64,000 nucleotides of DNA, from positions 124,001 through 188,000 of the forward strand of contig NZ_KL647056.1 in NCBI RefSeq assembly GCF_000725545.1, read 5' to 3'. Source of the stretch: Streptomyces exfoliatus (GTDB taxonomy: Bacteria; Actinomycetota; Actinomycetes; Streptomycetales; Streptomycetaceae). Below the pieces are notes generated by a model, which was not told where the DNA came from, did not search any database, and saw nothing but the letters and a program-made list of their open reading frames with translations. This document shows positions 44,070 through 51,042 of the stretch, one piece after another. How positions within the stretch are numbered: the first letter of the stretch is position 1; each line of letters opens with the position of its first letter. A program made the translations under genes and the position numbers.

Positions 44070-44167
44070 AGTGGGTCTCGACCGAGAGGGATTTCGGTTG
44101 CGAATCGGTCACGCGTGCCCGATCTCCGCGTACCAGCCCCTTGCGCGGGGGCGGGGGGTGCGCTGAA

Positions 44168-44182
44168 CTGACGTACCGTCAG
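44168..44182. promoter_or_regulatory. Operator E: CTGACG-TAC-CGTCAG
   Basis: An exact consensus site 29 bp upstream of the DoxX-family ATG, linking this operon to the catabolic regulon. Confidence 0.65.
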
Positions 44183-44211
44183 ATCCGACCCGGTCCGTCG
44201 AGGGGACGCGC

Positions 44212-44661
44212 ATGCAGACCATCTGGCTCACCGGCGCCGAATGGCTCGCCGTCCTCCGCATCGGCCTCGGCCTGTGGTGGCTGGAGAGCTGGCGCCACAA
44301 GGACAGGAAGGGCTGGTTCGAACGCGGCACCGGCATCGCCTGGGCCGCCGACGTCGCCGCCAAGCACCGGTGGCCCCAGGTCGGGAAGGGCTTCGAGACC
44401 GTCGTCGCGCCCCGCCCCAAGCTCATGGCGTACGTCGTCGTCTACGCCGAACTCGCGATCGGCCTCGGCCTGGTCGCCGGCTTCCTCACCCCCGTCGCCC
44501 TCGCCGGCGGCCTCCTCCTCAACCTCCTCTACCTCGTCCTGATGATCCACGACTGGGCCGAGCAGGGGCAGAACGCGATGATGGCGCTGATCTCCCTCGT
44601 CGCGCTCCTCGCCATGTCCTGGCAGACCTGGTCCCTCGACTCGGCGATCGGACTCTTCTGA
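44212..44661 (+). CDS. DoxX family membrane protein
   Basis: A 149-residue protein with about four hydrophobic segments (WLAVLRIGLGLWWLESW, YVVVYAELAIGLGLVAGFL, ALAGGLLLNLLYLVLMIHD, MMALISLVALLAMSW), typical of DoxX/SURF4-like proteins. It is the first gene behind operator E, followed 58 bp later by the DUF35 protein. Its role in such catabolic operons is unknown; thiosulfate/quinone links are known only for some relatives. Confidence 0.8.
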   Translation: MQTIWLTGAEWLAVLRIGLGLWWLESWRHKDRKGWFERGTGIAWAADVAAKHRWPQVGKGFETVVAPRPKLMAYVVVYAELAIGLGLVAGFLTPVALAGGLLLNLLYLVLMIHDWAEQGQNAMMALISLVALLAMSWQTWSLDSAIGLF

Positions 44662-44719
44662 TGACGGCGACGGACCGTGGCGACCGGTCGGTTCCGACGA
44701 CGGCGACCGGACCGCTCCG

Positions 44720-45127
44720 ATGACGGCCGCCGACCCCGACATCGACGCCTTCACGCGCCCGTACTGGGACGCCGCAGCCGAAGGACAACTGCTCCTGCGT
44801 CACTGCGCGACCTGCGACAGGACCCACCACTACCCGCGCGAGTTCTGCCCGCACTGCTGGAGCGAGGACGTCCGCTGGGAGCGGGCGAGCGGCCGGGCCA
44901 CCCTCTACACCTGGTCGGTCGTCCACCGGAACGACCTCCCGCCCTTCGGCGAACGCGTCCCGTACGTCGCCGCCGTCGTCGACCTGGCCGAGGGCCCGCG
45001 CATGATGACCGAGGTCGTGGGCGTGCCGGAGGGTGACCTCCGGATCGGAATGGAACTGGAGGTCGCCTTCCGGGCGGAGGGGAAGGTCACGGTCCCGGTC
45101 TTCGGCCGCCCGCGCTCAGATGGCTGA
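44720..45127 (+). CDS. Zn-ribbon/OB-fold DUF35 protein (ChsH2-like)
   Basis: A 135-residue protein. Four cysteines (CATCDR ... CPHCWSED, residues ~26-49) form the rubredoxin-like zinc ribbon, followed by an OB-fold (ATLYTWSVVHR, PYVAAVVDLAEGPRMMTEVVG). Such proteins bind acyl-CoA and partner with thiolases or MaoC-like hydratases in steroid and related degradation. No thiolase is in the window. It overlaps the convergent kinase gene by 12 bp. Confidence 0.88.
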   Translation: MTAADPDIDAFTRPYWDAAAEGQLLLRHCATCDRTHHYPREFCPHCWSEDVRWERASGRATLYTWSVVHRNDLPPFGERVPYVAAVVDLAEGPRMMTEVVGVPEGDLRIGMELEVAFRAEGKVTVPVFGRPRSDG

Positions 45128-47176
45128 GATGTTCCGCCAGAGGTGCGCGCGGTCGCTCGGGTTGCAGGTGTACGTCATCGCGAACGGCGGTCCGGTGATC
45201 AGGCAGTAGCCGCTGTTCACGTTCTTGATGGTCCGCCCGGCGGACGTCGACGTGCCGATCTTCCACGACTGGACACTGGACCCGTTGCAGGCGGCGACGG
45301 TGACGGTGGAGCTCGACGGCTGCAGGCACTTCCCGGAGATCTTGCTGATGAGGCGGAAGGTGCCGTTCGCGCCGGGGGAGTAGGTCCAGGAGTAGGCGAG
45401 GTAGCCGCCGTTGGTGGGCTTGGAACCGCACGCGTAGGTGTCGACGAGCACGGCGTAGCCCGCGTCGTTCTCCGCCAGGCACTCGCCGTTGGAGACGTTC
45501 TCCAGGGAGTACGTCCCCGAGGGCGCCGAGCCGCCGGAGGAGGGCGGCGGAGTCGTGGGCCGCTGGGTCGTCGGCTGGGGTGCGGGAGGGGCCGTCGTGC
45601 CGCCGCCGGAGGGGGCTGTGGTGGTCGAACCGCCGCCGGAACCACTGCCGGAGCCGCTGCCCGACCCGCTGCCGGAACCACTCCCGGAACCACTCCCCGA
45701 GGCGCTGCCGGACCCGCTGCCGGACCCGCCCCCCGCCCCGCCGGGCACGGTGCCGGTGCCGCCGGCGCCACCACCGGCGCCACCACCGGCGCCACCACCG
45801 GCGCCACCACCGCCGTCGGCGGGCGGGGGCGGTGCGCCCGGGGAGGAGCCCGGCGGCTTGGACGACGGGGACTTGGGGCCGCCCGGGGTCTGCGAGGACG
45901 GCGAACCGGACGCGCCCGCCGACGGTACGTTCGCCGGCTGCGAGGCCACCGTGGACGGGGGTGCGGCGGACGACCCCGGGCCCGCGCCGAGCCGGCCGAT
46001 CTCGTACGGGCCGAGGGCGACGGTCAGGGTGGTGCCGGTCGCCACGACGACGGGCACGGCGAGCATGACGAAACGGTTCCGCCGCCCCTCCCGCTTGCCG
46101 GGCGCCGCCTGCCCCGTGACGGCCAGGGGGTCGGGCGAGGCGGTCGCGGGCTCCCGGCCGCCCTGCGGGGTGAGGGAGGCCGTCGCCACGTCCTGCGCGG
46201 GCTCGGTCTTCTCCAGCTCGGCGAGCTGCTCGGCCGTGGGCGCCCCGGCCGCGAACGTCGCCCGCTCGCCGATTCGCTCGGTGACCTTCGCCGGCCAGAC
46301 GGCCCCGGCCGCGCGCTCCTCGGTGAGTCCGACCAGCTCGTCGGCGGTCGGACGATCCGCGGGATCCTTGGCGAAACACTTCTGTACGAGCTCCGCGAGC
46401 TCGGGATCGGCCTCGGTGAGGCGCCCGAAGTCAGGCTCGCCGTGGACGACCCGGTAGAGGAGGTCGGGACCGGAGCCGTCGCCGAACGGAGGCCGGCCGT
46501 TCGCCGCGTAGAGGAGCAGGCTGCCGAGGGCGAAGACGTCGGCGGCACCGGTCAGTTGCCGCTCGGCGACGGCCTGCTCGGGGGCCATGTAGGCCGGGGT
46601 GCCGATGACCATGCCGGTCCTGGTCAGACGGCTCTGGTCGGCGGCGCGGGCCACGCCGAAGTCGATGAGGGAGAGACCGGAGGAGGTCAGCATGACGTTG
46701 GACGGCTTGAGGTCACGGTGCACCATGTCGGCGCCGTGCACCACGCGCAGCCCGGCCGCCGCCTCGCGCAGGAGCCGCCACAGGGCCTCGCCGGTCAGCG
46801 GACCGCCGTTCAGCCGGATGGCCTCGCTGAGCGTGATGCCCGGTATGAACTCGGTGGCGAACCAGGGCGGCTTGGCCGTGCGGTCGCTGGCGAGGAGCTT
46901 GGTGTTGGCCCCGCCGGGCAGCCGGGCGAGGTTGTCGAGCTCGTGCCCGAAGTGACTCAGGAAGTCGGCGTCCTCGGCGAGCACGGGCAGCACCCGCTTC
47001 ACCGCCGCGAACTTCCCGGGCACGGCGCCGAGATAGACCCGCCCCATGCCGCCGGACCCGAGCACGCCGAGCAGTCTGAACGCACCGATCTGCCGGGGGT
47101 CACCCGACTCGAGCGGCATCGCCCCGCTGCCGCTCAGACTTTCCAGACTGGAATTGTTTTCCGGTTCCCCCTGCAT
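45116..47176 (-). CDS. Transmembrane Ser/Thr protein kinase with C-terminal RICIN lectin domain
   Basis: A 686-residue PknB-type kinase. The glycine loop is GSGGMGRVYLG (~40-50), with Lys60 in AVKRV, catalytic HRDLKPSN (~153-160), DFG 172-174 and APE 198-200. One membrane helix (~369-388) precedes a ~160-residue Gly/Ser/Pro linker. A C-terminal ricin-type beta-trefoil follows (~560-686: NVSNGECLAENDAGYAV, ISGKCLQPSS, VQSWKIG, NVNSGYCLITG). The layout suggests sensing of extracellular sugar with cytosolic phosphorylation output. Start ATG MQGEPENNSSLES. It is divergent from the tandem FG-GAP genes. Confidence 0.9.
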   Translation of the reverse strand: MQGEPENNSSLESLSGSGAMPLESGDPRQIGAFRLLGVLGSGGMGRVYLGAVPGKFAAVKRVLPVLAEDADFLSHFGHELDNLARLPGGANTKLLASDRTAKPPWFATEFIPGITLSEAIRLNGGPLTGEALWRLLREAAAGLRVVHGADMVHRDLKPSNVMLTSSGLSLIDFGVARAADQSRLTRTGMVIGTPAYMAPEQAVAERQLTGAADVFALGSLLLYAANGRPPFGDGSGPDLLYRVVHGEPDFGRLTEADPELAELVQKCFAKDPADRPTADELVGLTEERAAGAVWPAKVTERIGERATFAAGAPTAEQLAELEKTEPAQDVATASLTPQGGREPATASPDPLAVTGQAAPGKREGRRNRFVMLAVPVVVATGTTLTVALGPYEIGRLGAGPGSSAAPPSTVASQPANVPSAGASGSPSSQTPGGPKSPSSKPPGSSPGAPPPPADGGGGAGGGAGGGAGGGAGGTGTVPGGAGGGSGSGSGSASGSGSGSGSGSGSGSGSGSGSGGGSTTTAPSGGGTTAPPAPQPTTQRPTTPPPSSGGSAPSGTYSLENVSNGECLAENDAGYAVLVDTYACGSKPTNGGYLAYSWTYSPGANGTFRLISKISGKCLQPSSSTVTVAACNGSSVQSWKIGTSTSAGRTIKNVNSGYCLITGPPFAMTYTCNPSDRAHLWRNISAI
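45640..45830 (-). repeat. Low-complexity (GS)n and GGGA repeats in kinase linker
   Basis: In-frame short tandem repeats encode Gly-Ser dipeptides (~15 copies) and four GGGA units (unit GCCACCACCGGC on the plus strand). Such tracts change length easily by slippage, in multiples of 6 or 12 bp that keep the frame. Confidence 0.75.
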
Positions 47177-47568
47177 GGCCGACACAGTAGCGGAGGGGAT
47201 GAACGATCTGAATGGCGGCCAAGTGCGCTGTGCTAAGGCCCGGTTGGAGCGAGGCGCGTGGGGTGGGGCGGCTACGCGGGTGTCGGGTGCGGCCGCCCTC
47301 TTTCCGAGTGTGGCGGCCGGGGGCGTGGCCACGCGGTAGCCCCGGGCAGCGGTCGGGGGCGTGGCCACGCGGTAGCCCCACCCACCGGCGTCAGGCGCAC
47401 GCGCAGCCCCCGCCGCTGCCCGGGGCTTCGCGTGACCCGGTCCCACCCGCACTCGCTCGACACCGCCACCCACCGCACCTCGGAGACCTTCCGCACAACC
47501 ATTCGCCCCCTCCGAAGGTCAAAGACGCGAACTACCGAACCAAATCGGAAGAATTCCTGGGGGGATTC
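47177..47568 (+). other. Divergent intergenic region with palindromic direct repeats
   Basis: 392 bp between the kinase and FG-GAP starts. No convincing gene. It contains two 25-bp direct repeats and a lower-GC stretch just before 47569 (about 47515-47560), where the FG-GAP promoter probably lies. Confidence 0.5.
47319..47379. repeat. Two 25-bp direct repeats with internal 12-bp palindrome
   Basis: Copies at 47319-47343 and 47355-47379, period 36 bp, each centred on GCGTGGCCACGC and flanked by GGGGG and GGTAGCCCC. Identical copies suggest a regulator-binding pair or a small mobile palindromic repeat. Confidence 0.7.
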
Positions 47569-48867
47569 GTGGCACATACGCGTGCGGCTCTGGCGATCGC
47601 GACGGTACTGGCCGTCGGTGTGGCCCCTGCGGTACTGGGAGGCACGGCGACCGCTGCCGTGTCTCTGAGCGCCGGGGCGGCGACCGCGAGCACGACCGGA
47701 ACCGTTGTCCAGGAAGGCGGCCCGCTCGTCGTGCCCTCCGGCGAGGAGGGAGCGGTGACGACCCGGATCACGGTCACGCTCCCCACGGGCCATACGGGCC
47801 CCGTCAAGGCGCGGCTGCTCCTGCCGACGCCGACATGGGAGCTTCCCGACTTCGACACACCGGCCTACGAACCCGTCACCCCGACCTGCTCCGTCAACGG
47901 CGGTGCCTTCTGGTCCTGTCCGTGGGACAGCCCGGGCAACGAGGTCCGGTTCGCGGCCGTCGAGGCCGCGACGACCATCACCTACGACGTCCGGGTCGAC
48001 GCCGACAGCCGTGCCGCCGTGATGGGAAACCTGACGGCCACCTTCGAAGTGACCGACGGGGCCGGGACCGTCATCGGGAGCGGACCCGTCACCTTCCAGT
48101 TCGTCAAGGGCACCCCCGAGAACTACCGGCGGACCACGGTCCTCGCCCGCGACAAGGCCGGCGTGCTCTGGCAGTACCCCAGCTCGGGCCGTGACGACAA
48201 GCCGCTCAGGGCGCGCCAGCGCATCGGCGGCGGCTGGAACATCTACACCTCGATCACGTCCCTCACCTACCGGACGGCAGCGGGCGAGGGGAACCTCGTC
48301 GCCCGAGACAAGGCCGGTGTCCTCTGGTACTACCAGGGCTCCGGAGACCCGGCCGCCCCATTCAAGCCGCGCGTGCGGGTGGGCGGCGGCTGGAACACGT
48401 ACACCGCGATCACCGGACGCAACGGCGGTCTCGTGGCCCGGGACAGGGACGGAGTGCTCTGGGACTACTGGCCGACCCACGCGGAGAACAGCTCCGAGAT
48501 CTTCGCACCGCGCCGACGGGTGGGCGGCGGCTGGAACCAGTACACCGCCCTCGCGGGCCAGGGCAGTGGCTACAACGCCGTGGCGCGTGACGCGGGCGGC
48601 GTGCTCTGGTCGTACGGGTACGCGTTCGAGAACGGCACGGGGCCGTACTCGCCGCGCGGGAGGGTCGGCGGCGGCTGGAACGCCTACAACACCATCGCCT
48701 GGGCTCAGAACCTCAACAGCACCGGCCACGCCGACGACCTCCTCGCCCGGGACAAGACAGGCCACCTCTGGCTCTACGAAACCGTGGACACCAACACGGG
48801 CCGGGTCCCGCTCCCGACGCGCAAGGAGATCGGCTGGGGCTGGGACATCTACGACGCCATCCTCTGA
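47569..48867 (+). CDS. Exported FG-GAP-like repeat protein (pair copy 1)
   Basis: A 432-residue protein with a GTG start after GGGGGGA and a signal peptide (ALAIATVLAVGVAPAVLGG). Residues ~40-190 form an Ig/beta-sandwich-like module with two Cys (TCSVNGGAFWSCPW). Residues ~195-432 hold about five propeller-type units of pattern VLARDKAGVLWQY ... RIGGGWNIYTSI, ending IGWGWDIYDAIL. The calcium loops seen in other members are mostly replaced by ARDKAG-type turns. About two-thirds of aligned motifs are identical to the next gene, so the pair is a recent tandem duplication. Confidence 0.85.
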   Translation: MAHTRAALAIATVLAVGVAPAVLGGTATAAVSLSAGAATASTTGTVVQEGGPLVVPSGEEGAVTTRITVTLPTGHTGPVKARLLLPTPTWELPDFDTPAYEPVTPTCSVNGGAFWSCPWDSPGNEVRFAAVEAATTITYDVRVDADSRAAVMGNLTATFEVTDGAGTVIGSGPVTFQFVKGTPENYRRTTVLARDKAGVLWQYPSSGRDDKPLRARQRIGGGWNIYTSITSLTYRTAAGEGNLVARDKAGVLWYYQGSGDPAAPFKPRVRVGGGWNTYTAITGRNGGLVARDRDGVLWDYWPTHAENSSEIFAPRRRVGGGWNQYTALAGQGSGYNAVARDAGGVLWSYGYAFENGTGPYSPRGRVGGGWNAYNTIAWAQNLNSTGHADDLLARDKTGHLWLYETVDTNTGRVPLPTRKEIGWGWDIYDAIL

Positions 48868-48905
48868 CCCGGTCCGACAAGCAACTCTCAGGAAGAAGAC
48901 CGAAC

Positions 48906-50243
48906 GTGAAGCGCACGCGCACACGCATACGCACGCGCATGGCTCTGGTCATCGCGACCGCTCTGGCAGCCGGTGTCGCCCCCGCCGCCCTGGGAGGGGC
49001 GACGGCCCTCGCCGAGACTCCCCAGGCCGCCGGCCCGGCGAGCACGAGCACGGGCACGGGCACGCCCGGAACCGTCGTCCAGGAGGGCGGCCCGCTGGTC
49101 GTGCCCTCGGGCGAGGAGGTGGTGACCACTCGGGTCACCGTCACTCTCCCGGCGGACGCGAGCGGCCCCGTGAAGGCGCGGCTTCTCCTGCCGATCACCT
49201 ATGAGTTCGCGGGTGACGCGTGGGACTTCCAGGACGACATCAAGGCGACCTGCTCGGTCAACGGCGGTGCCTACCAGCCCTGCCCCTGGCTGCAGCCGGT
49301 CGAAGGGGTCAACCAGGGCCCGTACGTGGCCACGATGCCCGTCACCGAGGCCGCGACCACCCTCACCTACGACATCCGCATCGAGTCGGGCATCGGCGCA
49401 CGCCGGCACGGTGACGTCAACGGCACCCTCGAAGTGGGCGCGGGCGGGGCCCCCGACCTCGCGAGCGGGCCCGTGGTCTTCCAGTTCGCCCGGAACACCC
49501 CGGCGGCCAACCTGCGGACGACCGTCCTCGCCCGTGACAAGGCGGGCGTGCTCTGGCAGTACGAGAGCACCGGCCTCCACGAGAAGCCGCTCAAGGCGCG
49601 CGAGCGCATCGGCGGCGGCTGGAACATCTACACGTCGATCACTCCCCTCGGAGAGCGGACGGCGGCGGGCGAGGGCAGCCTCGTCGCCCGGGACAAGTAC
49701 GGGGTCCTCTGGCACTACCAGGGCTCCGGAAACCCGGACGCCCCCTTCAAGCCGCGCGTGCGGGTCGGTGGCGGCTGGAACACGTACACCGCGATCAGCC
49801 CCCGGGGTTGGAATGGCCTCATGGCCCGGGACAGGGACGGGGTCCTCTGGCGCTACCGTCCGAGCTACGTGTCCCCTTCAGCGCCCTTCCAGCAGCGCGA
49901 GCGCATCGGCGGCGGCTGGAACGCGTACAGCGCCATAGTGGGCCGGACCCTCGGCGACGGCGTCGTGACGCGCGACACGGCCGGAGTGCTCTGGTCGCAC
50001 GATCCCTCCTGGCAGGGCTCGGGCTTCATGCCGAGGGTGCGCCTGGGCGGTGGCTGGAACGCCTACGACCGCATCGCCTACGCCCGGAACCTCGCCGGCT
50101 CCCGCTACGGCGACTACCTCGCCCGCGACAAGGAAGGCCGTCTCTGGTTCTACGAAGGCCTCACCCGCAGCGGCAACCTCGTCCCGTCGCCGACCCGCAG
50201 GCAGATCGGCTGGGGCTGGGGGATCTACGACGCCATCCTCTGA
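48906..50243 (+). CDS. Exported FG-GAP-like repeat protein (pair copy 2)
   Basis: A 445-residue tandem paralogue of the previous gene. Shared motifs include GTVVQEGGPLVVPSGEE, TCSVNGGAYQPCPW, KAGVLWQYES, RIGGGWNIYTSI and the C-terminal IGWGWGIYDAIL. It has a GTG start and a very basic first ten residues (KRTRTRIRTR) before the signal helix. Only 38 bp separate the two genes, so they are probably co-transcribed. No enzymatic motif is visible; a surface or extracellular binding role is inferred. Confidence 0.85.
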   Translation: MKRTRTRIRTRMALVIATALAAGVAPAALGGATALAETPQAAGPASTSTGTGTPGTVVQEGGPLVVPSGEEVVTTRVTVTLPADASGPVKARLLLPITYEFAGDAWDFQDDIKATCSVNGGAYQPCPWLQPVEGVNQGPYVATMPVTEAATTLTYDIRIESGIGARRHGDVNGTLEVGAGGAPDLASGPVVFQFARNTPAANLRTTVLARDKAGVLWQYESTGLHEKPLKARERIGGGWNIYTSITPLGERTAAGEGSLVARDKYGVLWHYQGSGNPDAPFKPRVRVGGGWNTYTAISPRGWNGLMARDRDGVLWRYRPSYVSPSAPFQQRERIGGGWNAYSAIVGRTLGDGVVTRDTAGVLWSHDPSWQGSGFMPRVRLGGGWNAYDRIAYARNLAGSRYGDYLARDKEGRLWFYEGLTRSGNLVPSPTRRQIGWGWGIYDAIL

Positions 50244-50249
50244 GCGGTC

Positions 50250-50873
50250 CTAGCCCAGCGCCGTCAGGATGTGCGGCGCCGCCTCCGCCAGGGTCGGGAA
50301 GTGGCGGTGCGCGTCGGGGTGCGCGGCCGGGGTGTTGACCGTCCATACGGTCATCCCGGCCGCCAGACCCGAACGGACCCCCGACGGCGCGTCCTCGATC
50401 ACCAGACACTCCGCCGGGTCCGCGCCGAGCTTCTCGGCGGCGGTCAGGTACGGGACGGGCGACGGCTTGCCCTCCGCCACCGAGGCCGCGTCGATGACGA
50501 GCGCGGGCATCGGAAGCCCGGTCCGATCGAACCGGCCCCGGACCCGGTGCTCGTAGTTCGACGTGACCAGCGCCCACCGGTCGGCGGGCAGGGCGGTCAG
50601 CAGCTCGACGGCGCCCTCGAAGGGCGCGTACGTACCCGTACGGACGTCCTCGTCCTCCAGCGCGTGCAGGAGGGCGAGGCACTCGTCCGGGTCCGCGCCC
50701 GGCACGACGGCCGCGAACGTCTCCACGGGCCGCGTCCGCAGCGCGACGGCGTACACCTCGTCCCCGTCGAGCCCGTACCGCGCGGCCCACTCGTGCCAGA
50801 CGCGCCGCTGGTTGGCGACGGCGTCCATGAGGGTGCCGTCGACGTCGAAGAGGACGAAGTCCTTGCTGGTCAC
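50250..50873 (-). CDS. HAD family hydrolase (subfamily IA, phosphatase-like)
   Basis: A 207-residue protein starting VTSKDFVLFDVDGTL, with nucleophile Asp10 and acid Asp12. Motif II is ALVTSNYEHR, the motif III Lys is in EGKPSPVPYLTAAEKLG, and motif IV is CLVIEDAPSGVRSGLAAGM. This is the phosphoglycolate-phosphatase/beta-phosphoglucomutase-like group. The GTG start overlaps the stop of a DUF397-like remnant by 4 bp. The substrate is unknown, probably a small sugar phosphate. Confidence 0.9.
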   Translation of the reverse strand: MTSKDFVLFDVDGTLMDAVANQRRVWHEWAARYGLDGDEVYAVALRTRPVETFAAVVPGADPDECLALLHALEDEDVRTGTYAPFEGAVELLTALPADRWALVTSNYEHRVRGRFDRTGLPMPALVIDAASVAEGKPSPVPYLTAAEKLGADPAECLVIEDAPSGVRSGLAAGMTVWTVNTPAAHPDAHRHFPTLAEAAPHILTALG

Positions 50874-51010
50874 GCGCCCGATGCTACGTCCACGAACGCG
50901 GCCCACGCCGTCGGGGTTCTTGGATGGCGGTGGGGTGCGCGGCGACCCCGCCGCCCTCGCCACTGCTGTAGCCGCTCTTGAACCAGGCCAGAAAGGACCG
51001 GTGCGTCGGC
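50870..51010 (-). pseudogene. DUF397-like remnant
   Basis: On the minus strand one frame reads FLAWFKSGYSSGEGGGVAA, the N-terminal signature of Streptomyces DUF397 proteins (W-x-KSSYSxGEGG). After a frame change the end reads TAWAAFVDVASGA and then a TGA that overlaps the HAD start. The middle of the ~60-residue family is shortened and the two pieces are out of frame. No HTH partner (XRE family, the usual neighbour) is adjacent. Confidence 0.55.
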
Positions 51011-51042
51011 AAGACGGTCTGGGCGACCGTCCCGCTGACGTG

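Noticed and set aside
45640..45830. Separate non-coding repeat locus
   Set aside because: The repeats stay in frame within the kinase linker and encode Gly/Ser runs.
47319..47379. CRISPR-like array
   Set aside because: Only two copies with an 11-bp spacer and no cas genes.
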